Below, piece after piece: positions 9,535 to 17,555 of a stretch of DNA of 64,000 bases (the stretch's first letter is position 1; each line of letters opens with the position of its first letter). The position numbers were made by a program, and so were the translations under genes. Source of the DNA: Pleomorphochaeta sp. (GTDB lineage: Bacteria > Spirochaetota > Spirochaetia > Sphaerochaetales > Sphaerochaetaceae); NCBI GenBank assembly GCA_028532815.1, contig JAQQAS010000064.1, positions 37,774-101,773 on the forward strand, read 5' to 3'. The notes beneath the pieces are model-generated. The model saw only the letters and a list, made by a program, of their open reading frames with translations. It was not told where the DNA came from and searched no databases.

Positions 9535-10038
9535 ATGCAATTAAAAAAATCCGTTTTATTTAGTTTGATTTTCTTTTTTATTACACCAGTTTTATTTGCT
9601 AATGTTAAGCTTGGAACTTACACTTACACTATAGATACGGTAATTTCTATAATGGAGTTATCTCTTATAGAGGAAGGAATAAATCCTAATTCAGATCAAT
9701 TTAATGAAAATGTAGAAAGTCTAAAAAATATGATAATTGCACTTGGAGAAGAAGAGTTTATCTCAAGTGTTAAAAATCAATCTCCTTTTAAAAGTATTGA
9801 AGTTAATCAAAATTCTTTAAAATTACGATTACAAGATGGAGAATTTGAAATTCCAATTGAGATTATAAAAAATGAAATATATTCTAAAGATCCTGAGAGT
9901 TTAGATTATATTCTTGGTTATTTTAATGAAAATAAATTATACTTTAATTTTATTGTTACTTTTGAGAAAGAGGAGCAAGTTGCAATCTCTAAAGAATGTA
10001 AGCCATTTTATTTAATTCCTTTTGAGAGGGAAGGTTAA
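9535..10038 (+). CDS. Small secreted protein of unknown function
   Basis: 167 residues with a signal peptide (MQLKKSVLFSLIFFFITPVLFA, then NVKLGTYTY). No lipobox and no further membrane segment, so it is probably periplasmic or surface-exposed. The mature part contains 'TYTYTIDTVISIMELSLIEEG' and a C-terminal strand-rich half. No family recognised. The AGGAG ribosome-binding site lies about 11 nt before the ATG, a rather long spacing. It precedes the leader RNA and FKBP gene, but the long gap and hairpin in between suggest separate transcription. Confidence 0.55.
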   Translation: MQLKKSVLFSLIFFFITPVLFANVKLGTYTYTIDTVISIMELSLIEEGINPNSDQFNENVESLKNMIIALGEEEFISSVKNQSPFKSIEVNQNSLKLRLQDGEFEIPIEIIKNEIYSKDPESLDYILGYFNENKLYFNFIVTFEKEEQVAISKECKPFYLIPFEREG

Positions 10039-10106
10039 TTAGAATAAGGCAAATTTAACAAAATGAGCTATTTATATAGTGTATTTATAGAAAAAAATGG
10101 AAAAAG

Positions 10107-10149
10107 AAAACTTTAACTAGACTTAATAATTATTCTATTGTAAAGTTTT
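10107..10149 (+). terminator. Possible terminator hairpin upstream of the FKBP leader
   Basis: AAAACTTTA at 10107-10115 pairs with TAAAGTTTT at 10141-10149 around a 25-nt A+T-rich loop. The 3' arm ends in only four T residues, so termination strength is uncertain. It could equally be the 5' part of the structured leader that follows. Confidence 0.35.
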
Positions 10150-10158
10150 AAATGAAAG

Positions 10159-10245
10159 TTCCCTTTATAAAGTTCGAGTCTGGGGGTGAGGTAAGAGCTA
10201 ATGTAAAAGGGAAAAAACCCCTGCAACGGAAGGATAAAATACCGT
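10159..10245 (+). ncRNA. Candidate structured leader RNA (possible riboswitch or translational switch) of the FKBP gene
   Basis: An unusually G+C-rich, structured stretch just before the FKBP start. UUCCCUUU (10159-10166) pairs perfectly with AAAGGGAA (10206-10213). Inside it AGUUC (10171-10175) pairs with GAGCU (10195-10199). The G-run in that loop (10181-10186) can pair with CCCCUG (10218-10223) beyond the outer stem, giving a pseudoknot. ACGG (10226-10229) then pairs with CCGU (10242-10245), which places the AAGGA ribosome-binding site (10230-10234) in the loop and the GUG start in the stem. Nested helices plus a pseudoknot plus a start-codon hairpin look like a ligand-sensing or thermosensing leader. 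I cannot assign it to a known class; only short pieces resemble the cobalamin-riboswitch core. Confidence 0.5.
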
Positions 10246-11038
10246 GAAGAATTTTTCAAAGTATTTTTTTGCTGTTTCATTCTTTTTTCTTGTGTGTGCT
10301 AATTTATATGCATTACCTAATTCAGAAAAAAAGAAAGAAGAGAGTGAAAATTTAATTGATCAAATAGCCCCAAGTTCAAATATTGAAGTGGTAGAAGTAG
10401 ATGTCATTAAAGATTTGCCAAACCCAATATCTTTAGAAGACAAATTTAGCTATGCTTATTCCTATCTTTTGTATTTATCTACATTAAGTCAAAATTTAGA
10501 AATTAATCCTGAATATTATGCTAAAGGAGCAATTGACGCAGCTGAAGGTAAAGCTTTATTTAGTGAGCAAGAAATTGTTGAGATAATACAAGAAATGCAG
10601 CAGCAAATGTTGAGTAGAGCTCAAGAACAGCTTGAGCTTGAGGCAAAGCAAAATCTCGAGAAAGCAGAAAGTTTTTTATCTGAGAATATTAAAAAAAGTG
10701 ATGTTATAGAAACAGATTCAGGGTTACAATATACTATTATGCAAGAAGGGAATGGTAAACATCCAACAAGTAACGATGAGGTTGTTGTTAATTATCAAAT
10801 TTATACTCAAGATGAACAATTACTAGTAAAAAGTGATAAAAATATAAAATTTGAATTGAATTCACTTGTTCCTGGCTTTGTAGAAGGAATTGAGCTAATG
10901 AATGTCGGTTCAAAGTACAGATTTTTCGTTCATCCTACTTTAGCCTATGGAATGGAAGGAACATCAGAGATTCCACCGAATTCTTTGCTTATTTTTGATG
11001 TTGAATTGATACAGATTATAGATGACCCAATCTCTTAA
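10244..11038 (+). CDS. FKBP-type peptidyl-prolyl cis-trans isomerase, exported (Mip/FkpA-like)
   Basis: 264 residues starting at GTG, with AAGGA 9 nt upstream. A signal peptide (to about 'ANLYA', residue 22) is followed by a charged region and a long helical, Gln/Glu-rich segment (about 110-150) like the dimerisation helix of Mip and FkpA. A C-terminal FKBP domain spans about residues 160-262 ('TDSGLQYTIMQEGNGKHPTS', 'VPGFVEGIELMNVGSKYRFF', 'HPTLAYG', 'IPPNSLLIFDVELIQI'). It would assist folding of periplasmic or outer-membrane proteins by proline isomerisation. Translation initiation is overlaid with the structured leader described separately. The DUF308 gene follows after 22 bp. Confidence 0.92.
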   Translation: MKNFSKYFFAVSFFFLVCANLYALPNSEKKKEESENLIDQIAPSSNIEVVEVDVIKDLPNPISLEDKFSYAYSYLLYLSTLSQNLEINPEYYAKGAIDAAEGKALFSEQEIVEIIQEMQQQMLSRAQEQLELEAKQNLEKAESFLSENIKKSDVIETDSGLQYTIMQEGNGKHPTSNDEVVVNYQIYTQDEQLLVKSDKNIKFELNSLVPGFVEGIELMNVGSKYRFFVHPTLAYGMEGTSEIPPNSLLIFDVELIQIIDDPIS

Positions 11039-11060
11039 ATCCGGGAAAATGAGGTAAAAA

Positions 11061-11660
11061 ATGGAAAAACAAGGTTTTTTTAAACGTAATTTAATTGTTT
11101 CAATGATATTTGGAATAATTGTTGCAATTCTTGGTATATTTTTATTATTCCAAGGACTTGAAATCATAAGTTTTGTAGTATTGCTATATGGATTATACAG
11201 TATCTATATTGGAGTTAAAGGTTTGTTATTAGTCCCTAAAATACAAGAACAGAGACACACTAAAAATATTAATATATTTTCTTCAATCTTTAGTATTATT
11301 ATAGGTATAATTATTATAGTTTATCCTTACTTTATTTCAAAGAGTATTACAACTGTTGTAATTTATTTATTAGCTGCTCAGTTGCTTATAAGTGGCTTAG
11401 GAAATATATTAAGTTCTTTTGGTTTAAAAAATACTTCATTTTATTCTTCTTCTATGCTAGCTAGTGGTTTAGTTAATTTAGTAATAGCTGCTGTATTCTT
11501 TATATTCCCAAGTCAAGTTGCACAATTTTTCCTTAAAGTTATAGGAATTATTTGTATTTTCTATGGTATTGGACTTTTCTTGTGGAGCTTAAGATTAAAG
11601 AAAGTTGAAAAAGAATTTGAAAAGAAAAATGTTGAAGGCGATTTTGAACCTATGAACTAA
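11061..11660 (+). CDS. DUF308 / HdeD-like membrane protein
   Basis: 199 residues with about six hydrophobic helices, two per repeat ('LIVSMIFGIIVAILGIFLLF', 'SSIFSIIIGIIIIVYPYF', 'LASGLVNLVIAAVFFIFP'), each with the Gly-rich 'GI..GI' pattern typical of DUF308/HdeD proteins. The C-terminus is a charged cytoplasmic tail. HdeD proteins are linked to acid stress in enterics; the biochemical function is unknown. It follows the FKBP gene closely and is probably cotranscribed. After it come a GAATACAAA/TTTGTATTC inverted repeat and then the his promoter. Confidence 0.8.
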   Translation: MEKQGFFKRNLIVSMIFGIIVAILGIFLLFQGLEIISFVVLLYGLYSIYIGVKGLLLVPKIQEQRHTKNINIFSSIFSIIIGIIIIVYPYFISKSITTVVIYLLAAQLLISGLGNILSSFGLKNTSFYSSSMLASGLVNLVIAAVFFIFPSQVAQFFLKVIGIICIFYGIGLFLWSLRLKKVEKEFEKKNVEGDFEPMN

Positions 11661-11683
11661 TAAATATTTAATATATATTATGT

Positions 11684-11720
11684 GAATACAAAAGAATGTA
11701 TATTTATTGAATTTGTATTC
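11684..11720. repeat. Inverted repeat upstream of the his promoter
   Basis: GAATACAAA (11684-11692) and TTTGTATTC (11712-11720) form a 9-bp inverted repeat with a 19-nt spacer, ending 8 bp before the his -35 box. It may terminate the DUF308 transcript (no T-run follows) or be a protein-binding site. Confidence 0.35.
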
Positions 11721-11728
11721 ATTAAATA

Positions 11729-11756
11729 TTGACACTATTAAAATTTTATATATAAT
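11729..11756 (+). promoter_or_regulatory. his operon promoter, sigma-70 consensus
   Basis: TTGACA at 11729-11734 and TATAAT at 11751-11756, separated by 16 bp: both hexamers are perfect consensus. The expected transcription start (about 11761-11764) coincides with the ATG of the leader peptide, so that peptide would be translated from a leaderless or nearly leaderless mRNA end. Confidence 0.85.
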
Positions 11757-11763
11757 TGAAAAT

Positions 11764-11817
11764 ATGAAAACTATCAGAACATTACATCATCATTTATTCG
11801 GTTTTAACCAACTCTAA
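11764..11817 (+). CDS. hisL: his operon leader peptide (attenuation)
   Basis: A 17-codon reading frame that reads MKTIRTLHHHLFGFNQL and then TAA. The three consecutive CAT histidine codons (11785-11793) directly upstream of a full histidine biosynthetic operon and an intrinsic terminator are the hallmark of ribosome-mediated attenuation: shortage of charged tRNA-His stalls the ribosome on them and favours the antiterminator. The enteric hisL has seven His codons; this one has three. No Shine-Dalgarno is possible because the predicted transcript begins at or just before the ATG. Confidence 0.88.
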   Translation: MKTIRTLHHHLFGFNQL

Positions 11818-11874
11818 GTGGTCTGGATTGTTCGTTGTATCCTTTTAGTCTCCGCTTAGCGGGGATTTTTTTTT
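11808..11874 (+). terminator. his attenuator: pause hairpin, antiterminator and terminator
   Basis: The terminator is TCTCCGC (11849-11855) paired with GCGGGGA (11859-11865), followed by nine T residues (11866-11874). Upstream, ACCA-CT and AGTGGT (about 11808-11822) can form a pause hairpin overlapping the end of the leader peptide. As an alternative, AAGTGG (11816-11821) can pair with CCGCTT (11852-11857), removing the terminator's 5' arm; this would be the antiterminator. The terminator is seen directly; the alternative pairing is a hand-drawn inference. Confidence 0.82.
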
Positions 11875-11900
11875 ACCAAAATTATTATTAGGAGATAGAG

Positions 11901-12761
11901 ATGGAAGAAAGATTAAGAATTGCGATTCAAAAAAAGGGAAGACTAAGTGAGAAATCCTTAGAATTAATTAAGACTTGTGGTATTCATTTTGGTTGTGATT
12001 CTAGAGTTTTAAAAGAAGTTGCTTCAAATTTTCCAATAGAATTTTTATATGTTCGTGATGATGATATCCCCTCTTATGTAGATCAAGGCATAGCTGATAT
12101 TGGAATTGTTGGACAAAATGAGTATGATGAACAACAAATTCCACTAAAAATTGTTAGAGATTTAGGATTTGCAAAATGTCGTTTATCAATAGCGACTCCA
12201 AATGATTTTAAATATGAAGGTTTAAAATCTTTAGAAAATAAGAAGATTGCAACTAGCTATCCAAATATTTTGGATAAAGTACTAAAAGAAAACGGTGTTA
12301 AAGCCTCTTATGTAAAGGTAAGTGGTTCTGTTGAGATTACTCCAGCTATTGGTGTTTCTGATGCAATCTGTGATTTAGTAAGCACCGGAACTACACTAAA
12401 AATGAATGGGCTTAGAGAAGTTGAAAGTATCTATACCAGTTCTGCCGTAATGATTCAAAATAATAATTTAGATAGCACTAAAGACGCTATCTTAAAAAGA
12501 TTATTATTAAGAATTGATGCTGTTAACAGAGCAAAAGATTATAAATATGTAATTTTTAATCTACCAGAAGAACATCTTCCAGAGGTAGGCAACTTAGTTG
12601 GATCAATGAAATCTCCTACTGTTACAAAACTATTTGAAGAAGGTTGGGTTTCAGTACAGACTGTTGTTGCAGAAGATAGTTTTTGGGAAGCTTTTGAAAA
12701 ACTAAAAGCAATTGGTGCTCAAGGTATCTTAGTAACTAAGATTGAAAAGATGACGGAGTAA
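11901..12761 (+). CDS. hisG: ATP phosphoribosyltransferase, long form
   Basis: First enzyme of histidine biosynthesis: condenses ATP and PRPP to phosphoribosyl-ATP. The 286 residues match the long, self-sufficient form with a C-terminal ACT-like regulatory domain (about 210-286, ending 'GAQGILVTKIEKM'), so no HisZ partner is needed. Feedback inhibition by histidine is expected from the family. The N-terminus 'LRIAIQKKGRLSEKSLEL' and the PRPP-binding region 'ISDAICDLVSTGTTLK' (here 'VSDAICDLVSTGTTLK') are typical. Start preceded by AGGAGA. First gene of the operon, 26 bp after the attenuator T-run. Confidence 0.97.
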   Translation: MEERLRIAIQKKGRLSEKSLELIKTCGIHFGCDSRVLKEVASNFPIEFLYVRDDDIPSYVDQGIADIGIVGQNEYDEQQIPLKIVRDLGFAKCRLSIATPNDFKYEGLKSLENKKIATSYPNILDKVLKENGVKASYVKVSGSVEITPAIGVSDAICDLVSTGTTLKMNGLREVESIYTSSAVMIQNNNLDSTKDAILKRLLLRIDAVNRAKDYKYVIFNLPEEHLPEVGNLVGSMKSPTVTKLFEEGWVSVQTVVAEDSFWEAFEKLKAIGAQGILVTKIEKMTE

Positions 12762-12764
12762 GAA

Positions 12765-14060
12765 ATGATTCCATATTATTATAAACCTAAAGAGACTGAT
12801 TTAGAAACCTTATTATCTAGAGAGCTTAGTGATGATTTTGATGTTGAAAAAAGTGTAAAAGATATTATTTTAAATGTAAAAGAAAATGGCGATAAAGCTC
12901 TTTATCATTACGCAGAAAAATTTGACAATGTTGTGTTAGATAATTTATATGTTAGTGAAGAAGAGTTTAATAATTGTGATTCTAAAGTAAGTGATGAATT
13001 AAAAACTGCTATAAAAAGAGCTAAATCTAATATAGAAAAATTTCACGAAGCGCAACTTCCTAAAGGAGAATTTTTAGAAGTTGAAGCAGGTATCCAATTA
13101 AGTAGAAAAATAGTTTCTATAAACAGTGTTGGTTTATATATTCCAGGTGGAACAGCTCCTTTATTTTCAACTGTATTAATGCTTGGAGTTCCAGCAAAAG
13201 TAGCTAATGTAAAAAATATTATATTAGCTACTCCTCCAACAAAAGATGGGTCTGTAAATCCTGTAGTATTATATACAGCAAAAACTATTGGGATTAATAA
13301 AGTGATTAAAGTTGGTGGAGCTAGTGCTATTGCAGCTCTATCTTATGGAACTGAGACAATAAAAAAAGTCGATAAGATTTTTGGACCAGGTAATAGGTTT
13401 GTAAGTTATGCTAAAATGTTGGTTTCTTCTAGAACTTCTATAGATATGTTAGCCGGCCCAAGTGAAGTTATGGTTGTAATAGATAAAAATACCAATTTAA
13501 GATTTGCTGCTAGTGACTTTCTATCCCAAGCTGAACATGGTCGAGATAGTCAATCTGTTCTTCTTATTTTAGCAAATGAAAGTGATTCATTTAAATTAAA
13601 AAATGATTTTATAAAAGAGATTGAAAGACAGCTAAATCAGTTAGATAGAAAAGAATATCTTTTACCCTCTTTAAATAATTCAAAAATTATTGCTACTGAT
13701 AATTTTGATGATTGTATAAAAATAATTGATAATTATGCTCCAGAACATCTTGTATTAAATTTAGAATTGGCAAAAGATATTTGTAAAGAAGTTAGCAATG
13801 CAGGTTCAATTTTTATAGGGCCTTATGCATGTGAGAGTGCAGGAGATTATGCAAGTGGTACAAATCATACACTACCAACTAGTGGGTGGGCAAAAAGTGT
13901 ATCTGGGGTGAGCATAGATTCCTTTATTAAAAAAATAACTATTCAAGAAATTAGTAGAAGTGGATTGCAATCTTTAGGAAAAACAATAATTACAATGGCA
14001 GAAGGGGAAAGCCTTAGTGCACATGCAAATAGTGTTAAGATACGTTTAGAGGAGAATTAA
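12765..14060 (+). CDS. hisD: Histidinol dehydrogenase
   Basis: Zinc- and NAD-dependent four-electron oxidation of histidinol to histidine, the last step. 431 residues, normal length. Family motifs include 'GLYIPGGTAPLFSTVLMLGV', 'GPGNRFVSYAKMLV', 'AGPSEVMVV' and 'SQAEHG' (zinc ligands Gln and His). The catalytic Glu-His pair is in 'NYAPEHLVL', and the zinc-ligand His in 'GTNHTLPTSG'. It starts 3 bp after hisG stops. Confidence 0.98.
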   Translation: MIPYYYKPKETDLETLLSRELSDDFDVEKSVKDIILNVKENGDKALYHYAEKFDNVVLDNLYVSEEEFNNCDSKVSDELKTAIKRAKSNIEKFHEAQLPKGEFLEVEAGIQLSRKIVSINSVGLYIPGGTAPLFSTVLMLGVPAKVANVKNIILATPPTKDGSVNPVVLYTAKTIGINKVIKVGGASAIAALSYGTETIKKVDKIFGPGNRFVSYAKMLVSSRTSIDMLAGPSEVMVVIDKNTNLRFAASDFLSQAEHGRDSQSVLLILANESDSFKLKNDFIKEIERQLNQLDRKEYLLPSLNNSKIIATDNFDDCIKIIDNYAPEHLVLNLELAKDICKEVSNAGSIFIGPYACESAGDYASGTNHTLPTSGWAKSVSGVSIDSFIKKITIQEISRSGLQSLGKTIITMAEGESLSAHANSVKIRLEEN

Positions 14061-14062
14061 AA

Positions 14063-15118
14063 ATGATTAAAGATCTGTTAAGAAAAAATATTCGAGAGTT
14101 AACTCCTTACAGTTGTGCAAGAGATGAATTTAGTGGAGTAGCTGAAGTATTTTTAGATGCTAATGAAAATTTTAAAACTTATTCTTCTTATGATTTTAAT
14201 AGGTATCCTGACCCTCATTGTACTCTTCTAAGAAAGCAATTAGATAATAAATTGGGTTTACCTTTTAACAACACTGTTATTGGAAATGGAAGTGATGAAT
14301 TAATTGATAATTTAATTAGAAGTTTTTGCGAGCCAAAACAAGATAAAATAATTATAATGAATCCAACATATGGTGCTTATAAAGTATTTGCTGACATAAA
14401 TGATGTTGAAACTGTATTTGTAAATTATAAAAAGAACTTTGAAATAGATTTTCCATTATTAGAACAAACTATTGAAAATGAAAATAATTTAAAGCTATTA
14501 TTTATATGTTCTCCAAATAATCCAACAGGCAGAGCTGAAGAAATAGAAACAATTGAAAAAATAATAAAAATGTTTAAAGGAATTGTTATTGTCGATGAAG
14601 CTTATGCTGAATTTAGTGATAAAGAAAGTTGTGTTAAACTAGTAGAAAAGTATGAAAACCTTGTTGTTTTAAAAACTCTTTCAAAATGTTTTGCTGCAGC
14701 AGGAATTAGAGCTGGAATAATGATTTCTAATCCAGAAATAGTATCAGTTATAAATAATATGAAAGCTCCATACAATGTATCATCTTCTACTCAAATAGAA
14801 GCTTTAAAAATCTTAGATCAAACTTCTAAAATATATCAACAAAGAGATGAAGTTATTGAAAGAAGAAAGAGATATTTCGAAAAATTTAAATCATTAAATT
14901 ACGTAAAAAAAATATATGATAGTGATGCAAACTTTTTATTAATGGAAGTAGAAGATAGTACTTATCTTTGTAAAAAACTACAAGATAAGAAGATTATCAT
15001 TAGAAATCGAACTAAGGATTTATATTTAAAGAATTGTGTTCGAATTACAATCGGTAGTGAAGAAGAATGTTTAGCTGTGTTTGATGCGATAAAAGGGGTA
15101 GAAAATGAAAGAAAATAA
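14063..15118 (+). CDS. hisC: Histidinol-phosphate aminotransferase
   Basis: PLP-dependent transfer of the amino group from glutamate to imidazole-acetol phosphate. 351 residues of fold-type I aminotransferase. Seen: 'GNGSDELIDNLIRSF' (PLP phosphate), 'CSPNNPTG', 'VIVDEAYAEF' (Asp that pairs with the PLP nitrogen) and the Schiff-base Lys in 'LKTLSKCFAAAGIRAG'. Spaced 2 bp after hisD and overlapping the start of hisB by 14 bp, so translation is coupled. Confidence 0.97.
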   Translation: MIKDLLRKNIRELTPYSCARDEFSGVAEVFLDANENFKTYSSYDFNRYPDPHCTLLRKQLDNKLGLPFNNTVIGNGSDELIDNLIRSFCEPKQDKIIIMNPTYGAYKVFADINDVETVFVNYKKNFEIDFPLLEQTIENENNLKLLFICSPNNPTGRAEEIETIEKIIKMFKGIVIVDEAYAEFSDKESCVKLVEKYENLVVLKTLSKCFAAAGIRAGIMISNPEIVSVINNMKAPYNVSSSTQIEALKILDQTSKIYQQRDEVIERRKRYFEKFKSLNYVKKIYDSDANFLLMEVEDSTYLCKKLQDKKIIIRNRTKDLYLKNCVRITIGSEEECLAVFDAIKGVENERK

Positions 15119-16226
15119 AGGTCCTATATTGTTTATAGAATGTGATAGTTTAATAGTCAAACCAAATAAACCTTTCAATTTTAGAAATCTTAATTTCCAA
15201 CCATCTGTTTTTAGAGGTTTAACAACTATTGTTGATAGTAGTAATTTTAATTTAGTTTTACTTCTTTGTTGTGATGATTTAGATAAACAAGGAATTTCTC
15301 AAGAAAAAAAAGTTTCAATGTGTGATGAAATAAAAGAAACTTTTGCAAGAGAAAAAATATTTTTTGAGAAAAGTCTTGTTGATTATGAGATAGAGGATAT
15401 GTGTCCAAAATTTACTATTGATAATTTAAAAGTTAATGGCTATTTAAATGGGAATTATGATTTAGATAATTCCTTTATAATAGGTGCTAATAAGGAAAAT
15501 ATACTTTTAGCAAAGGAATTAAAAATAAATAGTATTTTGTATTCTTCAGATACTTTAGAACAAGATGAATCATCTCAAGTAATCCTTAAAACAAATGATT
15601 GGTGTGAGATTGCGAACTTTTTAGTAAAAAGTGAATTAAAAGTTAGTAGAAAATCTTCAATAGTTAGAGAAACAAAAGAAACTAAAATTAAATTAGATAT
15701 AAACCTTGATGGAACAGGAAAATCTAATATAAATACTAATATTAAATTTTTTGATCATATGTTAGAACAAATTTCAAGACATAGTGATATTGATATTGAT
15801 TTATATTGTGATGGAGATATCGATGTAGATGAACATCATAGTGTTGAAGATGTCGCTATAGCTTTAGGAAGTGCAATCTCCGCTGCAATAGGTGATAAAA
15901 AAGGTTTAACAAGATATGGTTTTAACAATTTAGTTATGGATGAAGTAATAGCTACAGGTGCAATAGATTTTTCAAATAGGCCTTATCTAGTTTATAATGT
16001 TCCAATAACTAGAGAATATATTGGGTCTTTTCCAACTGAAATGTTTGAGCATTTCTTTAAATCATTCAGTGATTCAAGCAAATCAACTTTGCATTTAAGT
16101 GTTAGTGAAGGTAATTCTCATCACATGATTGAAGCTGTTTATAAATGTTTTGCAAAATGTTTAAAGCAAGCTTTATATGTTTATCCGTTTAGTAATAAGT
16201 TGCCTACAACTAAGGGAGTTTTATAA
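15105..16226 (+). CDS. hisB: HisB: imidazoleglycerol-phosphate dehydratase fused to a degenerate HAD phosphatase domain
   Basis: 373 residues with the two-domain layout of enteric bifunctional HisB. The C-terminal half (from about residue 185) is an intact IGP dehydratase with the metal-binding motifs 'FFDHMLEQISRHS', 'DEHHSVEDVAIALG', 'FEHFFKSF' and 'NSHHMIEA'. The N-terminal half aligns along its length with the histidinol-phosphatase domain but has lost its catalytic set. The DxD motif reads I-E-C-D-S-L (nucleophile Asp replaced by Glu12, second Asp kept as D14). The motif II Thr is gone, the Cys4 zinc loop with its Lys is absent, and the motif III GD..xD reads GANKEN. So only the dehydratase step is expected to be active; the N-domain is probably structural or regulatory. 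Confidence 0.93.
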   Translation: MKENKGPILFIECDSLIVKPNKPFNFRNLNFQPSVFRGLTTIVDSSNFNLVLLLCCDDLDKQGISQEKKVSMCDEIKETFAREKIFFEKSLVDYEIEDMCPKFTIDNLKVNGYLNGNYDLDNSFIIGANKENILLAKELKINSILYSSDTLEQDESSQVILKTNDWCEIANFLVKSELKVSRKSSIVRETKETKIKLDINLDGTGKSNINTNIKFFDHMLEQISRHSDIDIDLYCDGDIDVDEHHSVEDVAIALGSAISAAIGDKKGLTRYGFNNLVMDEVIATGAIDFSNRPYLVYNVPITREYIGSFPTEMFEHFFKSFSDSSKSTLHLSVSEGNSHHMIEAVYKCFAKCLKQALYVYPFSNKLPTTKGVL

Positions 16227-16816
16227 TGATAGCAATAGTAAAATACAATGCTGGAAATATTCAAAGTGTAAAGTATGCATTAGAGAGATTAGGTGCTGAG
16301 TTCGTTGTAAGCGATGATCCAAATGTCTTGAGAAATGCAGATAAGATAATTTTTCCAGGAGTTGGAGAAGCTTCAACTGCTATGAATTATTTAAAGCAAT
16401 CTAGACTTGATGAGGTTTTAAAAACATTAACACAACCCTTTTTAGGGATTTGTCTTGGACTACAGCTCATGTGTAAAACAAGCGTTGAAAATGATACAAA
16501 ATGTTTGGATATTTTTGATTATCAAGTTACTAAATTCGATGAAGCCAAAGGTGATAAAATTCCCCATATGGGGTGGAATCAAATAACCTTTGATCAAGAA
16601 AATCCTTTATTTAAGGGTATTTCACAAAATAGTTTTGTTTACTTTGTTCATAGCTATTATGTCCCATTAGGCAAAGAAACTTTAGCAAAGTGTGAGTATG
16701 CTCAAACTCCCTTTAGTGCCGCACTTTTCAAAGACAATTATTATGGAGTTCAATTTCACCCAGAAAAAAGCGGGGTAATTGGTTCTAAATTATTAAAAAA
16801 TTTTATGGAGCTTTAG
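16226..16816 (+). CDS. hisH: Imidazole glycerol phosphate synthase, glutaminase subunit
   Basis: Class I glutamine amidotransferase that feeds ammonia to HisF. 196 residues. The catalytic triad is visible: C76 in 'FLGICLGLQLM', with His and Glu in 'VQFHPEKSGV' near the C-terminus. The oxyanion-strand motif 'FPGVGEAS' is also present. The ATG overlaps the hisB stop by one base (TAATG). Confidence 0.97.
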   Translation: MIAIVKYNAGNIQSVKYALERLGAEFVVSDDPNVLRNADKIIFPGVGEASTAMNYLKQSRLDEVLKTLTQPFLGICLGLQLMCKTSVENDTKCLDIFDYQVTKFDEAKGDKIPHMGWNQITFDQENPLFKGISQNSFVYFVHSYYVPLGKETLAKCEYAQTPFSAALFKDNYYGVQFHPEKSGVIGSKLLKNFMEL

Positions 16817-16820
16817 AGTT

Positions 16821-17555
16821 ATGATAATAGTACCTGCTATAGATATAATAGAAAATAAAGTAGTAAGACTTACTAAGGGTGAGTATGATTCAGTGAAAAA
16901 TTATTCACAAGACCCTTTAGAGATTGCTAAGGCTTTAGAAGATAATAATATTACTCATTTGCATCTTGTTGATTTAGAAGGAGCAAAAAATAGTAAAATT
17001 ATGAATCTTAAAACCTTAGAAAAGATTGCTTCTAATACCAATTTAATAATTGATTTTGGTGGTGGTGTTAAAACAGAACAAAGCCTTATTGATGCCTTAA
17101 ATGCAGGTGCTTCTAGAATAACATGTGGGAGTATTGCAGTTAAAGAGCCTCAATTGGTTTTAGATTGGCTTTCAAAATATACAAGTGACAAATTAATTCT
17201 TGGTGCAGATTGCAAAAATAATATGGTAGCAACTTCAGGTTGGTTAGAAGTAAGTCAGTTGAAAGTTGATGATTTTATTAATAAATATTTAGAAAAAGGT
17301 TTTAAAAGAGTAGTTTGTACAGATATTTCTAAAGATGGAATGATGCAAGGTCCTTCTTTTGATTTATATAAAATGTTAATTGATAATTGTGATTCAAAAT
17401 TAGAATTAGTAGCATCCGGTGGTGTTAGTAATATAGAAGATATTAAAAAACTTTATGAATATAATTTACACAGTGTTATTGTTGGTAAAGCATATTTAGA
17501 AGGTAAGATTAGTATGAAAGAGTTAGGCTTACTACAGGAGAAGTATAAATGTTAG
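16821..17555 (+). CDS. hisA: ProFAR isomerase (HisA)
   Basis: 1-(5-phosphoribosyl)-5-[(5-phosphoribosylamino)methylideneamino]imidazole-4-carboxamide isomerase, a TIM barrel of 244 residues. General acid/base Asp residues lie in '[14 protein letters not shown]' (D8) and in '[15 protein letters not shown]'. Phosphate-binding loops 'IDFGGGVKT' and 'VASGGVSN' are present. It starts 4 bp after hisH and overlaps hisF by 7 bp. Confidence 0.97.
   Translation: MIIVPAIDIIENKVVRLTKGEYDSVKNYSQDPLEIAKALEDNNITHLHLVDLEGAKNSKIMNLKTLEKIASNTNLIIDFGGGVKTEQSLIDALNAGASRITCGSIAVKEPQLVLDWLSKYTSDKLILGADCKNNMVATSGWLEVSQLKVDDFINKYLEKGFKRVVCTDISKDGMMQGPSFDLYKMLIDNCDSKLELVASGGVSNIEDIKKLYEYNLHSVIVGKAYLEGKISMKELGLLQEKYKC

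Noticed and set aside
10205..10227. Possible cobalamin riboswitch before the FKBP gene
   Set aside because: AAAAGGGAA and CCCCTGCAAC resemble parts of the cobalamin core, but the hairpin that should lie between them and the downstream B12-box-like elements are missing, and FKBP is not a B12-related gene.
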